DNA of 64,000 nucleotides from Methanomassiliicoccales archaeon (GTDB lineage Archaea > Thermoplasmatota > Thermoplasmata > Methanomassiliicoccales > JAAEEP01), in the NCBI GenBank assembly GCA_013415695.1, contig JAAEEP010000008.1:1-64000 (forward strand), given 5' to 3'. Under the pieces are notes generated by a model that searched no databases, was not told the DNA's origin, and saw nothing but the letters and a program-made list of their open reading frames with translations. Both the position numbers and the translations under genes were made by a program. How positions within the stretch are numbered: the stretch's first letter is position 1; every line of letters begins with the position of its first letter. Positions 52,962-62,961 of the stretch are shown piece after piece.

Positions 52962-55031
52962 TTGAAGAGTGAAGCAAACCGACTCAAGAAAGAAAAGAGC
53001 CCTTACCTACTCCAGCACGCTTTCAACCCGGTGGATTGGTATCCTTGGGGGGAGGAAGCATTCCGCAAAGCCTGGAATGAAGACAAACCGGTATTCCTCT
53101 CAATAGGCTATTCCACTTGTCATTGGTGCCATGTCATGGAAAGGGAATCTTTCGAGGATCAGGAGGTCGCCAGGATCTTGAATGAGAGCTATGTGAGCAT
53201 CAAGGTGGATCGGGAGGAAAGACCTGATGTCGACTCCACCTACATGGATGTGTGCCAGATGATGACGGGTTCTGGCGGTTGGCCCCTGACGATCATCATG
53301 AGGCCGGATAGGAAACCTTTCTTCGCTGCAACTTACCTCCCTAGGGAAGGGCACTTTGGAATGCGAGGACTCAGACCGTTGCTGATTGAGATTGCCAATG
53401 CATGGAAGACTCAGAGGAGAAAGGTGGACGAGGTGGCGGAACGGGCGACCTCTGCAATCGCTGATCAGCTGGCAATAAGGGATAAGGGGGAGGAAATAGA
53501 CAGAAGGATCTTCGATTCGCTTTATTTGCAGCTCCGTGATAGCTTTGATGAGAAATTCGGTGGATTCGGACCTCCACCAAAGTTTCCCTTGCCCCATAAA
53601 ATTCTGGCTCTTTTAAGGTACTGGCGACGCACGGGGGAGAAACAGGCGTTGGAGATGGTTGAATTCACACTTCAAGCCATGTACCTTGGTGGGATAAAGG
53701 ACCATGTAGGAGGAGGTTTCCATCGATACTCGACCGATGGCTACTGGCTTGTCCCTCATTTCGAGAAGATGCTCTATGATCAAGCACTGCTTCTTATGGC
53801 CTATTCAGAGGCATATCAGGCAACAAAGAGACTGGATTTCAGAAAGACCGTGGAGGACATCGTCGCCTACATTGGAAGGGACATGACCTCTCCAGAAGGA
53901 GCATTTTATTCGGCGGAGGATGCGGATAGTGAAGGAGTTGAAGGTAAGTTCTACCTCTGGACCAAGGCCGAGATCGTGGAAACGTTAGGCGACGAAGCCG
54001 ATCTTATCATTGATGAATTCAACGTTGAAGAGGAGGGGAACTTCAGAGAGTCGGACGGCAGTAGGAGCGGCATGAACATACTCCACTTGAGCCGGAGCTT
54101 CGATGATATCTCCAAGGAACTTGGTTTGGACGTAATCGAACTAATCGATAAGATGCAAGTTTCCCTTGCAAGGATGCGGAAGGTTCGGGAAAATAGGGAA
54201 AGACCTTTGAGAGATGACAAGGTCCTCACGGATTGGAATGGCCTCATGATGGTCGCTCTCGCCAAGGCCAGTCGAGCCATTGATTCTTGCGAACTATCGA
54301 AAGCAGGTGAGAAGGCTGCTCGATTCATTCTGGAGAAGATGTCGAGGACCGGTCTAAGGCACAGGTACCGGCAGGGAGAGTTGTCCAAGGAAGTCTTCAT
54401 TCAGGATTACTCCTTCTTCATATGGGGCCTCATAGAACTCTATCAAACAACTTTCGAAATCTCTTGGCTCGAAAGAGCAGTCGCTCTAACGAAGGAGATG
54501 CTCGATCGTTTCTGGGATGATGATCTTGGATTCTTCCTCCTATCCCCAAAGGAAGGGGAGGATATGATATTTCAAAAGATGGAATCGTACGATGGTGCGA
54601 TTCCGTCTGGCAATTCCGTCGCTTTCCTGGACCTCGTTATGATATTCAGGATAACTGGGGACACTGGAATTGAAGCGGCGGCCAAGAAGCTAGCCCAAAC
54701 CTACTCAGGAAGGGTCGTTGATAACCCTATGGCTTTCACCCTTTTCCTAACTGGATTGGACATGGTACTCGAGCCATCCAGTGAGGTGGTCATTGTGGGT
54801 GATCCCATGTCAGATGATGTTGGGGAGATGATCTCTGCGATTAGAAATGCGTACCTTCCAGAAGCAATAGTGATGATCAAGAGTGACGATTCGCTTTCAA
54901 AAATAGCGCCCTTCACTGAGCACATGATGACCAAAGAGGGAGAGGCCCAGGCCTATGTGTGTTCGGGGAGATCGTGCAGAGCCCCAACCAGCTCAGCTGA
55001 TGAGATGTTGAGATCCATGATTGGGAAATGA
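52962..55031 (+). CDS. DUF255 thioredoxin-domain protein (YyaL/SSP411 family)
   Basis: 689 residues from TTG 52962. The thioredoxin-like N-terminal domain opens with the diagnostic [22 protein letters not shown] and carries CHWCHVM (CxxC near residue 50), then [17 protein letters not shown]. The remaining 500 residues form an alpha/alpha barrel like that of glucosidases ([50 protein letters not shown]). The family is widespread, with no settled function. It may be oxidoreductase-like. It appears monocistronic. Confidence 0.93.
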   Translation: MKSEANRLKKEKSPYLLQHAFNPVDWYPWGEEAFRKAWNEDKPVFLSIGYSTCHWCHVMERESFEDQEVARILNESYVSIKVDREERPDVDSTYMDVCQMMTGSGGWPLTIIMRPDRKPFFAATYLPREGHFGMRGLRPLLIEIANAWKTQRRKVDEVAERATSAIADQLAIRDKGEEIDRRIFDSLYLQLRDSFDEKFGGFGPPPKFPLPHKILALLRYWRRTGEKQALEMVEFTLQAMYLGGIKDHVGGGFHRYSTDGYWLVPHFEKMLYDQALLLMAYSEAYQATKRLDFRKTVEDIVAYIGRDMTSPEGAFYSAEDADSEGVEGKFYLWTKAEIVETLGDEADLIIDEFNVEEEGNFRESDGSRSGMNILHLSRSFDDISKELGLDVIELIDKMQVSLARMRKVRENRERPLRDDKVLTDWNGLMMVALAKASRAIDSCELSKAGEKAARFILEKMSRTGLRHRYRQGELSKEVFIQDYSFFIWGLIELYQTTFEISWLERAVALTKEMLDRFWDDDLGFFLLSPKEGEDMIFQKMESYDGAIPSGNSVAFLDLVMIFRITGDTGIEAAAKKLAQTYSGRVVDNPMAFTLFLTGLDMVLEPSSEVVIVGDPMSDDVGEMISAIRNAYLPEAIVMIKSDDSLSKIAPFTEHMMTKEGEAQAYVCSGRSCRAPTSSADEMLRSMIGK

Positions 55032-55152
55032 CAATATCTTAGGGCTACGCCTTCATCTCTAAGTGCGAAATTAATTTATTTAACGCATTGAAATATCTCA
55101 TTCGGATCCGGCCTTCGAACAAGGAATGTTCCGCTGATCAGGGAGAGGAATA

Positions 55153-55893
55153 ATGTCCAAGTGGTTCTATATCAAGCTGGCAGCACTGTTCGGTGTACTA
55201 TCAGCATTGACCTACTTTTCCCATTACCTGATCTTTCATGATGTCCATCACATTTTCATCTACCTGATAGGTGACCTTGGATTTATGTTCCTGGAAGTAT
55301 TGCTGATAACTCTGGTCTTCCATGAGCTGCTAAGCAGACGCGAGAAGAAACAGATACTAGAGAAGCTGAATATGGTTATTGGTGTATTCTTTAGCGAAGT
55401 TGGAACAGAACTCCTGAAATTCTTCTCCGACATGGACCCACAGGAGGACAGGATCAGTAGGGAGCTTTTCATTACCAAAGACTGGACCAATGAGGGATTC
55501 ACTACCGTAATAGCCAATGTAAAAAGTACCAAGTTCGAGATTGACCCCCTCAGAGGAGATCTTCCAGGACTTCAGAAATTCATGAGACAGAAGCGTGAAT
55601 TCCTTATCCGGTTGCTTGAGAACCCAAACCTTCTGGAACATGAATTGTTCACGGACTTACTATGGGCAGTCTTCCACCTTGGAGAAGAGCTTTCTGCCAG
55701 GAAGAGTATCGAGGAATTGGGAACCCCAGATATAGGGCACATCAGGGGTGACATTAGTCGTGCATACGGTCGACTTATTGAAGAATGGCTTGAATACATG
55801 ATGCACCTCAAGAACAACTACCCGTATCTCTTCTCACTGGCTATGAGGACCAATCCCTTCGACCCATCTGCCCATCCAGAGATAACCGAGTGA
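55153..55893 (+). CDS. Membrane protein of unknown function
   Basis: 246 residues with two N-terminal membrane helices (IKLAALFGVLSALTYFSHYLIF and HIFIYLIGDLGFMFLEVLLITLVFHELL), then a soluble helical domain of about 180 residues (REKKQILEKLNMVIGVFFSEVGTELLKFF, LPGLQKFMRQKREFLIRLLENPNLLEHELFTDLLWAVFHLGEEL). I recognise no family. Start ATG 55153 follows GGGAGAGG. A rho-like or sensory role cannot be judged. It is monocistronic, convergent with the winged-helix gene. Confidence 0.75.
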   Translation: MSKWFYIKLAALFGVLSALTYFSHYLIFHDVHHIFIYLIGDLGFMFLEVLLITLVFHELLSRREKKQILEKLNMVIGVFFSEVGTELLKFFSDMDPQEDRISRELFITKDWTNEGFTTVIANVKSTKFEIDPLRGDLPGLQKFMRQKREFLIRLLENPNLLEHELFTDLLWAVFHLGEELSARKSIEELGTPDIGHIRGDISRAYGRLIEEWLEYMMHLKNNYPYLFSLAMRTNPFDPSAHPEITE

Positions 55894-56140
55894 TCTTGGT
55901 CAAGAAATGGTTGACTTGTGGTACACCGACATTAAGCTTGATCCATATTGATCGGCGAGAAGAAGGTGACCCGCCTGAGGGAAGCAGAGGTCTGAGTGAG
56001 TTTCTGAGGAGGGTGTAACATTCCCTTCTGCCTCGACCTCAGTTGATGGGTCTATGTTGGATGATACATCCAATATATAGGTATATGATATTTATTGATT
56101 TCCAGCATCGATTTTGAATTTTTCAGACTAAATCATCGAA
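55894..56140. other. Convergent intergenic region with an inverted repeat
   Basis: 247 bases between convergent genes. It holds a perfect seven-base inverted repeat, TTGGATG-ATA-CATCCAA (56057-56073), followed by AT-rich sequence. The stem could end transcription from either side. No gene is seen. Confidence 0.4.
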
Positions 56141-56725
56141 TTACATTATATCTAGCGCTGCAGCCACTGCCCCGTTCTCAGCATCATCGAAATTCTTGGC
56201 TGTCCCGATTATGATCACATCTCCTTCCTTGAGATTAAAGAGCTCTCGCAGGACTCTGGCGTCTGCTGGCTGTTCCAGGTCAAGGTTGTAGTCGGGTGGA
56301 ATGATGAGGGTTCCCTTCTTGATCACGATGGTGGTCGCGCCATCCGCCCCTGCCTTGATTGCGGAATCCCTCTGCTGTATTCCACTGGCGATCATATTGG
56401 CGGAACTTCTCACCTGAACGGCGACGTTGCTATCGCTGAGGGACATATCAGTCGAGGGAAGCCTTTCCACCTTCATGGGAATGCCCTCTAAGAAATAGCT
56501 ACCACTTTTTGTTATCTGAATGCCCGTCTGCCTAACCTCGATAAACCCCTTGTCCCTGAGGAACTCCAGGATTGTGCGAATGCTTCCTTCCCCGATCCCA
56601 ATGCTGTCAGCGAGGGATTTCCTGCCACGGCGCTTGCAGTCTGAAAGTTGTGAGAGGGCCCTATATACATGATGATCACCGAAGCGATGTATAGGGCCGT
56701 ACTCCTTGAGATCGATGAGTTTCAT
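56141..56725 (-). CDS. Winged-helix regulator-like protein (DUF4443-like)
   Basis: 194 residues. A winged helix at 15-75 (YRALSQLSDCKRRGRKSLADSIGIGEGSIRTILEFLRDKGFIEVRQTGIQITKSG) is followed by an alpha-beta domain with VQVRSSANMIASGIQQRDSAIKAGADGATTIVIKKGTLIIPP. The layout fits the archaeal DUF4443 group, which looks regulatory with a ligand-binding C-terminal domain. It starts 3 bases after the metK stop, so both are in one operon. It could sense S-adenosylmethionine or a related molecule; this is an inference from position. Confidence 0.7.
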   Translation of the reverse strand: MKLIDLKEYGPIHRFGDHHVYRALSQLSDCKRRGRKSLADSIGIGEGSIRTILEFLRDKGFIEVRQTGIQITKSGSYFLEGIPMKVERLPSTDMSLSDSNVAVQVRSSANMIASGIQQRDSAIKAGADGATTIVIKKGTLIIPPDYNLDLEQPADARVLRELFNLKEGDVIIIGTAKNFDDAENGAVAAALDIM

Positions 56726-56728
56726 TAG

Positions 56729-57925
56729 TCAGAAAACCGCAATCTCACCATTTACAATTTTCTTCGTCACTTCCTCGATATTGTCCAACCAGAACGCGGC
56801 AATAGATTCAGACTCCTTGTACCATTTGGCACAATTGGCCCCCTCTTCCATGATCAGCTGGATGCTTGCGGTATAGGGTTGATTGATAGGCTTTCCAATC
56901 TGGGACAGAATGCGCACCCTCACTTCTTCGATATCTCCACATGCCTCCTCAGCGATCTGATTGGATATCACATTGGCCAGGATGTTGTAGAGTTTACCTA
57001 CGTGGGTGACCGGATTCTTTCCCGCTGCCGCTTCCATGCTCATCGGCCTGAAGGGAGTTATCAACCCGTTGACCCTGTTGCCACGACCCACTGAGCCATC
57101 GTCTCCATTCTCCATAGATAGCCCAGTAACAGTGTTGTAGAAGATGCCGTTTTCATAATCATCAGCGGTGTTGATGTAGACAACAACCTCGTTGTCGGTG
57201 ATTCCGCTGGCAAAATCAAATGCCTTGTCCTTGACCTCCTCTATGATGGAGACATAGGCGTCCTTGTCGTCGATGTACTTGTCGACCATGGCGCATGCGA
57301 TGGTCAGGGTGATCGTATCGTTGAACCTCGAGGCCATTACCTTCACATCTTCCCCCGTTCCCTTCACTTTCTTCTTGAGGGAGTTGTTCATGAACCTCTC
57401 TGTCTCTAGGACCACCGTCTCGGTCTGGCTAAAGGGAGCGAATCCCACACCGAATGAGGTATCGTTTGCTAAAAGCTTAGCCGAGGAGTAGACTCCTGTA
57501 AGGTCTACGCTTCCCCTGCTGATCTTGGTGTCAAGGGTGACATCGGATTCGAAATCAAGATTGGGGAAGTATTGTTTTAGATAGTCGCCGGCGGCATCGC
57601 GGGCCACTTTTCGATAGGGGAGCCGCTCTCCATTCACCTCAGTGGTCGCCCTTCCGACAAGCAGGATGTATACGGGGTCAAGGACTTCCCCTCCACCGAA
57701 CTGGGGTGCGGATTGACCTCCCACGATCTGGGTCTCGTCAGTGTTGTGATGCAATATCTGGTCAAACTCCTTCAAATACATCTTGCACAATGCTCGGCTC
57801 ACTGATTCGGCCAATCCATCTGCGATGCTGTCAGGGTGCCCTATTCCCTTTCTCTCTACAAGTTCGACTCTTTGCTTATATACCGGTGTATAATCGATCT
57901 CTTCAACCACGATGTTCTTTGACAT
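56729..57925 (-). CDS. metK: Archaeal S-adenosylmethionine synthetase
   Basis: 398 residues, the standard length of the archaeal enzyme, which is unrelated in detail to the bacterial form. Signature segments are [23 protein letters not shown] near 25-45, [23 protein letters not shown] near 58-80, [13 protein letters not shown] near 132, and [36 protein letters not shown] near 280-315. It makes SAM from ATP and methionine in the cytosol and supplies the methyltransferases and radical SAM enzymes. Ribosome binding site GAAGGTGAT. A TATA-like CTATATATG lies on the minus strand near 58030. Confidence 0.96.
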   Translation of the reverse strand: MSKNIVVEEIDYTPVYKQRVELVERKGIGHPDSIADGLAESVSRALCKMYLKEFDQILHHNTDETQIVGGQSAPQFGGGEVLDPVYILLVGRATTEVNGERLPYRKVARDAAGDYLKQYFPNLDFESDVTLDTKISRGSVDLTGVYSSAKLLANDTSFGVGFAPFSQTETVVLETERFMNNSLKKKVKGTGEDVKVMASRFNDTITLTIACAMVDKYIDDKDAYVSIIEEVKDKAFDFASGITDNEVVVYINTADDYENGIFYNTVTGLSMENGDDGSVGRGNRVNGLITPFRPMSMEAAAGKNPVTHVGKLYNILANVISNQIAEEACGDIEEVRVRILSQIGKPINQPYTASIQLIMEEGANCAKWYKESESIAAFWLDNIEEVTKKIVNGEIAVF

Positions 57926-58084
57926 TGAATATCACCTTCTTCAATCAAGATCTGCTATCCAGGTGGAATATCGACATTAGCCAGTAATCCTGGAAGCATC
58001 CCATAGAATCGTCGTAATATTTACTTGCATATATAGGTGATTGACAGGATTATTCAAATATGAATAGGAACATGGTCTATTGCC

Positions 58085-58645
58085 ATGTTCCCTCCTCCAT
58101 CAAAAATTAGGCAGTTACGTCTAGGCACGGATATGACTCAATCTGAGCTCGCAGCGAGGTCGGGCGTCAGCCAGTCTACAATAACTAAGATAGAGAGAGG
58201 CACTATCCATGGTTCATACGAGGCCGTCTCAAGCATCTTCAAAATACTCCAGGAGGAAATGGACAAACGTCGTGCTGGAAGGAAGGTCAAAGAAGTAGCC
58301 ACCATAGACGTGATAAGCGTACAGGTATCGGACAACTTGAGGAGAGCATCAGAGATCATGAGGGAAAGGGGGTTCTCCCAACTTCCGGTATTTAACGGAA
58401 AGATACACGTGGGAAGCGTTAGTGAAAGGGGTGTACTCCGTCTTCTACGCGAGGGGACAAGTATGGCCGACTTAGGTGAACGAAGCGTGGAGTCCAGCAT
58501 GGAAGATGCGTTTCCCATCGTCAGTGAGGAAACCTTACTGGAGACAATCACCCCCCTGCTCTCACATTCAGGCGCTGTTTTAGTGGCGGACAGGGGAGAT
58601 ATCACCGGGATCGTCACCTCATCAGATATTCTGAAGCTGATCTAA
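58085..58645 (+). CDS. XRE-family HTH regulator with paired CBS domains
   Basis: 186 residues. Residues 5-60 form a Cro/C1 helix-turn-helix (IRQLRLGTDMTQSELAARSGVSQSTITKIERG). Residues 70-186 hold two CBS repeats (VQVSDNLRRASEIMRERGFSQLPVF, GAVLVADRGDITGIVTSSDILKLI). CBS pairs bind adenosyl compounds such as ATP, AMP or SAM. This HTH-CBS combination is common in archaea. It is divergent from metK with about 160 bases between, so regulation of metK in response to an adenosyl ligand is possible. Confidence 0.9.
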   Translation: MFPPPSKIRQLRLGTDMTQSELAARSGVSQSTITKIERGTIHGSYEAVSSIFKILQEEMDKRRAGRKVKEVATIDVISVQVSDNLRRASEIMRERGFSQLPVFNGKIHVGSVSERGVLRLLREGTSMADLGERSVESSMEDAFPIVSEETLLETITPLLSHSGAVLVADRGDITGIVTSSDILKLI

Positions 58646-58706
58646 TTGGCCTGATAACGATAAGATTATCTAATTTCAAAGGAATAATTTCTAACGGTGG
58701 GGACGC

Positions 58707-59216
58707 TTGTCCAACTTCAGTTGCCCACGTTGTGGTGAACCTATTTGGGAGTGGTCCAAGTACTGTTCCAGATGCGGTTGGAAACTTCCACACAAAGAAC
58801 ATGCGGGACCGACTTATCAAGAGGCTCAATACCCAAGATCGAATTACCAGGAATCTTATTACCCGCCGCCCTACCATAGACCATGGGTAAAGGAGAAGGA
58901 TCCCGGTACTGTGCTCTTAATAGCCCTCATCCTAGGAATAATAGGATTCATGGGAATTGGTCACCTATATGTAGGAAAAATTGCGAGGGGGATCGCCCTC
59001 CTCATTTTCGGATTGATAATCGTTCCCATGTTCGTTGCTGTAATGATGTATCTGATGGTGAGCGGTATAGGCTACATTGACGAAACCGTGATCGTTCCCT
59101 TCATAGTCTTGACCGTAATATGGCTGATAGTCCTTATCTGGCAGACCTATGATGCCCATGAACTGGCCAAGCAGTATAATCACGTCCTAAGGACCACGGG
59201 GTTACCCCCATGGTGA
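58707..59216 (+). CDS. Zinc-ribbon TM2-domain membrane protein
   Basis: 169 residues from TTG 58707, with GGTGGGG just upstream. The N-terminal zinc ribbon is CPRCGEP...CSRCGWKLP (two CxxC pairs). A Pro/Tyr-rich linker follows, then a TM2 domain with three membrane helices (TVLLIALILGIIGFMGIGHLYVGKIARGIALLIFGL and two more). The ribbon and TM2 pairing is frequent in archaeal and bacterial proteins with no settled role. A final cytosolic helix ends the protein. Confidence 0.87.
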   Translation: MSNFSCPRCGEPIWEWSKYCSRCGWKLPHKEHAGPTYQEAQYPRSNYQESYYPPPYHRPWVKEKDPGTVLLIALILGIIGFMGIGHLYVGKIARGIALLIFGLIIVPMFVAVMMYLMVSGIGYIDETVIVPFIVLTVIWLIVLIWQTYDAHELAKQYNHVLRTTGLPPW

Positions 59217-59240
59217 CTTCATTGGTCCGATAGATGATTA

Positions 59241-59657
59241 CTACAAGGAAAGCCTGCCCTCCTCATCCACCTCTGTGAACGGATTCCAAGCTACTTCCCA
59301 CAAGTGACCGTCCACATCTCGAAAGTATGAAGAATAACCTCCCCAGAAAACGTCTTGAGGCTCCTTTATTATGAATGCTCCAAGACTCCTGACTCGTTCG
59401 ATCATATTATCGACATCATTCTTGGAACTCATGTTCAGGGCCAACGTTATGCCTCGAAACCCACTTCCTCCGGGGGGCATACCTACATCATCCGCCAAAG
59501 CATCCCAGAGGTAGAGACCGAGAACAGTGCTTCCAGTTCGGAACCAAACAATATTGTCATCGCTCTTTTCCGACCGGTCAAATCCAAGCGCTTCGTAGAA
59601 CTCTGCTGCTTTCTGGATTTCCCGAACTCCCAGGGTGATTATGCTTATCATTTTCAT
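59241..59657 (-). CDS. VOC-family (glyoxalase/bleomycin resistance-like) protein
   Basis: 138 residues from ATG 59657, with GGAGGGAG eight bases upstream; a longer frame to 59996 overlaps RNase Z and is not the gene. The two beta-alpha-beta-beta-beta repeats of the vicinal oxygen chelate fold are visible: MISIITLGVREIQKAAEFYEALGF and TVLGLYLWDALADD, then ITLALNMSSKNDVDNMIERV and SSYFRDVDGHLWEVAWNPF. The metal-binding residues of glyoxalases are partly kept (the last Glu). The substrate is unknown. Confidence 0.87.
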   Translation of the reverse strand: MKMISIITLGVREIQKAAEFYEALGFDRSEKSDDNIVWFRTGSTVLGLYLWDALADDVGMPPGGSGFRGITLALNMSSKNDVDNMIERVRSLGAFIIKEPQDVFWGGYSSYFRDVDGHLWEVAWNPFTEVDEEGRLSL

Positions 59658-59716
59658 TGAGTTGGCTCCCTCCAATCTCAATTCCATTTCTTTGTATGAA
59701 TATTCTCCTGACCTGA

Positions 59717-60640
59717 TCACTCCTTTGAGCGGATCTCGATTGACATCAGGTCCTCCGCAACAAAAGTATTGGGGAATATGGCCCGGGCTTCGTTCTCCAG
59801 AAGCGAAACGTCCTCGTAACGATTGGAGATGTGGGTAAGATAGAGGGAATCGACTCCCGCTTCTTTCGCGATCTTGGCAGCCCCTTCTGCCGTAGTGTGA
59901 CCATACTCCTCGGCCTTGTCCGCCATGTCCGAGGCATAGGTGCTCTCGTGTACCAACACATCGGCTCCAGCAGCAGCCTGGATCATGCTCCGGCATGGCG
60001 AGGTATCTCCAGAGATAACTATCTTCCTGCCCTTTCTCGGAGGACCAATGACCATGTCTGGAGAGTACTTCCTTCCTTCCACTTCAACGGTCTCCCCGGC
60101 TTGGAGCCTTCTGTAAAGCGGTCCTTCGGGTATACCGAGTTCCTTCGCCCTATCCAGGTTGAACCTGCCCCTTCGCGGTTTCTCCTCAAAGACGTAACCC
60201 AGTCCTGGAACTCCATGCTCTATATCCACTGCCCTGACCGTATATTCTTCGAAATCAAGGAGGTCATCGCTATTCAATTCACCCACATGAATCTCGAAGC
60301 CCCTGGCGAAATAGCCCATCTGAACCATGTCCTTCATAATCTTGACCATGCCCTCCGGGCCAAAAATGTAAATTGGAGAATCCCTCCCCATGAAACCCAT
60401 GGACTGAAGGATGCCCGGCAATCCAAGGAAGTGATCCCCGTGGAAGTGGGTGATGAAAATTTTATCAACCTTCATGAACGAGAGGCTGGACATCATGAAC
60501 TGTCTCTGGGTGCCCTCGGCGCAATCGAAGAGAAGAACTTCAGAGCCGTAATGGATTGCTGTTGAGGTTAGATTCCTATCCACCGAGGGAATGGCACCGC
60601 TGGTTCCCAGGAAGACCAATTTCACGCTCCAGCTATGCAT
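59717..60640 (-). CDS. rnz: Ribonuclease Z (tRNA 3'-processing endonuclease)
   Basis: 307 residues, the standard short-form size. Metallo-beta-lactamase motifs are VFLGTSGAIPSVDRNLTS near the start, FITHFHGDHFLGLPG (HxHxDH near 63-68), DIEHGVPGLGYVFEE near 140, VISGDTSP near 210, and HTTAEGAA plus LTHISNRYED near 250-275. It removes the 3' trailer of pre-tRNA. It overlaps the MFS stop by eight bases upstream. Confidence 0.95.
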   Translation of the reverse strand: MHSWSVKLVFLGTSGAIPSVDRNLTSTAIHYGSEVLLFDCAEGTQRQFMMSSLSFMKVDKIFITHFHGDHFLGLPGILQSMGFMGRDSPIYIFGPEGMVKIMKDMVQMGYFARGFEIHVGELNSDDLLDFEEYTVRAVDIEHGVPGLGYVFEEKPRRGRFNLDRAKELGIPEGPLYRRLQAGETVEVEGRKYSPDMVIGPPRKGRKIVISGDTSPCRSMIQAAAGADVLVHESTYASDMADKAEEYGHTTAEGAAKIAKEAGVDSLYLTHISNRYEDVSLLENEARAIFPNTFVAEDLMSIEIRSKE

Positions 60641-61739
60641 CCCTGATTATATAGGAATTACCGAACCGTTTCTGGGTCCACCGATCACCCCAGACGAATA
60701 ACGCCAGGGCTATTGCGGCCATCGTCGCTGCCATGAACATGGCACCGTGGTATCCATAAGCATATGAGATGACTCCTCCAACCATCGCGCCGATGATGGC
60801 CGAAATGCTGATTGATGACTGAAGCAGTCCGGCAGAGGTTCCCTTCTCTGGATTCCTGACAAGGATGTAGTTCAGGGACCCTATGTATATGCAGGCCCAA
60901 GCAGTGGCGAGGACCACCTGCAGGGGAAGTATCTCCCAGAAGATGTGGATACGAGTGAAGAGGATAAAAACCGTGGTGGAGAGGATTAGACCGGCAGCCA
61001 TCAGATAGGTTGATCGGAAACGCTCGATGAGCTGCATGGCGGTGAACTGCACTACCGCATTGGTAGCGTAGATCACCCCTATGAAGAAAGGTTCTGCCCC
61101 GATATCCTCAAGGAATATCGGAAATGTTACCCAGACCATATTTGCCCCCGTGTGTCGAATGATCACAGCCGCATAGATCGGGAAGTTCTTCTTCATGATC
61201 TCCAAAGGGAACAAGGGGACCTTCTGATGGATTTCTTTCCCAAAGGGTAGAACCATAGAGATCAGGAAGGCCACTGCCATCAGCAGAGATGAAGCGAGGA
61301 AGATGAGGTTGAAATCTCCAATGAAACCCGCTACGAGCACACCAAAACCAAAGCCGAGTGAGCCGAAGGCGCTGAACCTTCCAATCTTCCCCTTCGCATC
61401 GAAAACGTAGACAAGTAGTGCGGAGGGAAACATGCCTGCACAGAATCCGACCAGTACCCTGGCAATGATCAAGGAGAATGTATCAAAAGCCAGAATTTGG
61501 AGTGCAAGCGATATTATTGAGAGGAGGAGCCCTGCTCTGAGGATCATCCTCCGCCCGTGAACGTCAGATGCCCTACCGAAGATATAGGCCGAGATGAATA
61601 GCGCAAGGGAATAGAACGCCACGATGAAGCCAATCTCGATGTTGGTCGAGCCAAACTCGTCACGCGCCAGGTTTGGAATGAGAAGAATGGACGCGAACAG
61701 TCCAGCGGTCGAGAAGAATTGAATAGCCGATGGCTTCAT
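60633..61739 (-). CDS. MFS transporter
   Basis: 368 residues from ATG 61739, with 12 predicted membrane helices. Motif A-like GRASDVHGRRMILRAGLLLS lies between helices 2 and 3. A longer frame to 61850 overlaps the small zinc protein gene and is unlikely. The substrate is unknown; the group resembles drug or sugar efflux carriers. It ends inside the RNase Z start region, so the two are probably cotranscribed. Confidence 0.88.
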   Translation of the reverse strand: MKPSAIQFFSTAGLFASILLIPNLARDEFGSTNIEIGFIVAFYSLALFISAYIFGRASDVHGRRMILRAGLLLSIISLALQILAFDTFSLIIARVLVGFCAGMFPSALLVYVFDAKGKIGRFSAFGSLGFGFGVLVAGFIGDFNLIFLASSLLMAVAFLISMVLPFGKEIHQKVPLFPLEIMKKNFPIYAAVIIRHTGANMVWVTFPIFLEDIGAEPFFIGVIYATNAVVQFTAMQLIERFRSTYLMAAGLILSTTVFILFTRIHIFWEILPLQVVLATAWACIYIGSLNYILVRNPEKGTSAGLLQSSISISAIIGAMVGGVISYAYGYHGAMFMAATMAAIALALFVWGDRWTQKRFGNSYIIRDA

Positions 61740-61777
61740 TGGGCCCCGAATCCTCGGAGCAATTAATAATGATTGGG

Positions 61778-61999
61778 CTATCTTCCTAGAGCCTCGAGCT
61801 TGCGGTCCGCCTTGGATGCTTTCTTGTACTCCTTGTAATGTTCCTTGCACAGGTGGACCTTGCCCCGGGATTCTTCAATATCCAGGCCAGCTTGCTCCAC
61901 CTTCTTGGCAGAAATTGAACGTTCCATGGGATTGTCACACCCCTCTATGTCACACGTCTTAACCGAATCATCCCTTTGCTTGGCCATGCTGACGTTCAA
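61778..61999 (-). CDS. Small zinc-binding-like protein of unknown function
   Basis: Up to 73 residues; ATG 61987 would give 69. It has CDIEGCDNP near the N-terminus and HLCKEHYKEYKKASKADRK near the C-terminus, so CxxxxC and CxxH could hold one zinc ion. Such small proteins are common in archaea. It lies 38 bases upstream of the MFS gene on the same strand. Confidence 0.65.
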   Translation of the reverse strand: MNVSMAKQRDDSVKTCDIEGCDNPMERSISAKKVEQAGLDIEESRGKVHLCKEHYKEYKKASKADRKLEALGR

Positions 62000-62105
62000 T
62001 CATTTTTTTGGGTAAAAGCTTTACTCTTGAATTTCCGGAGCGATGGACGCACCATCGACAACCTTAAGCGAATGGGGCTCCAATTTTTATTATGGAGGTA
62101 CGCCC

Positions 62106-62519
62106 ATGGAAATTAAGAAGATACTAGTCGGAGTGGACGGTTCGGAGAATTCCCTCAGGGCGGTAGAGTTCGCCTCGGAGATTGCTACCAGATTCAATGC
62201 GTCGGTGACCTTACTCCTGGCCATCGCGCCATCTGACGCGGTACTTTTCAGTGGAAAGGACACCTACCTCCCAGAGAGCGAGGGGATTCACCAGATAAGG
62301 CTGAGGAATGCCAAGAACATCCTGAATGAGAAGGGAGTGGCGATGGAGGAGCGGGTGGAACTCGAACATCCTGCCCAGGCCCTCATAGAGGCTTCCAAGG
62401 ACTTTGACTTGGTAGTGGTTGGTTGCAGAGGACTTAGCGGCATCAAGGGATTTCTGATGGGTAGCGTTTCCAGCAAGGTAGTGCATCATTGCAAGAGGCC
62501 GGTCATGGTTGTCCCGTGA
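62106..62519 (+). CDS. Universal stress protein UspA family
   Basis: 137 residues from ATG 62106, with GGAGGT six bases upstream; the longer frame to 62043 has no such signal. The fold begins EIKKILVGVDGSENSLRAVEFA and ends with the ATP-binding signature VGCRGLSGIKGFLMGSVSSKVV (G-x2-G-x9-GS). It probably binds ATP and acts under stress or growth arrest. It is divergent from the small zinc protein gene. Confidence 0.94.
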   Translation: MEIKKILVGVDGSENSLRAVEFASEIATRFNASVTLLLAIAPSDAVLFSGKDTYLPESEGIHQIRLRNAKNILNEKGVAMEERVELEHPAQALIEASKDFDLVVVGCRGLSGIKGFLMGSVSSKVVHHCKRPVMVVP

Positions 62520-62961
62520 AATCTGTTGGACCAATAGCAATCAATGATCACGGCTTTAGAGGTCCTCCATGACATTATTCCCCACCAGATTGAAAAAGGA
62601 GATTTTGATAGACTAATATTATTTGCGGGCGATCATTGTGTCTATCCCTATGGAGAACGGCGTGGTATCAACGAAGTTGATGGTTGGGGGAGCGAATCTC
62701 CTTCAGTTGATGCCCTGGGAAACATATTCTTCACCACATTCGGGGATCAGGAAGGTTCGTCCCACGCATACGCATCGGATGGTGAAAACGGCGAGACGGT
62801 CCTGAACTTCTTCCCGTTTCTCGTCGCATTTCTGATGGTGTTTGGTGTGGCACTGATTTCCGTTGCAGCAGGTCCTAAGATGCAATAGTCCGCTTTGAGG
62901 AAACGCAAAAAGGGGATATCTCTCAGAAACATTATTCTACACTCTTTCCGATTCACGCCGG
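62520..62961 (+). other. Intergenic region with a weak possible small gene
   Basis: 442 bases between two clear genes. The frame 62544-62888 on the plus strand (114 codons) ends in a hydrophobic segment FFPFLVAFLMVFGVALISVAAG that could be a membrane helix. However, its start has no ribosome binding site, and the first part shows no recognisable domain. It could be a small membrane protein, a decayed gene or chance. I see no RNA gene. Confidence 0.25.

Noticed and set aside
59658-59996. N-terminal extension of the VOC protein
   Set aside because: The extension overlaps RNase Z on the same strand, has no similarity, and a strong GGAGGGAG precedes ATG 59657.
59831-60565. 244-codon open frame on the plus strand
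   Set aside because: It lies opposite RNase Z, whose HxHxDH and other motifs are complete; the antisense product looks random.
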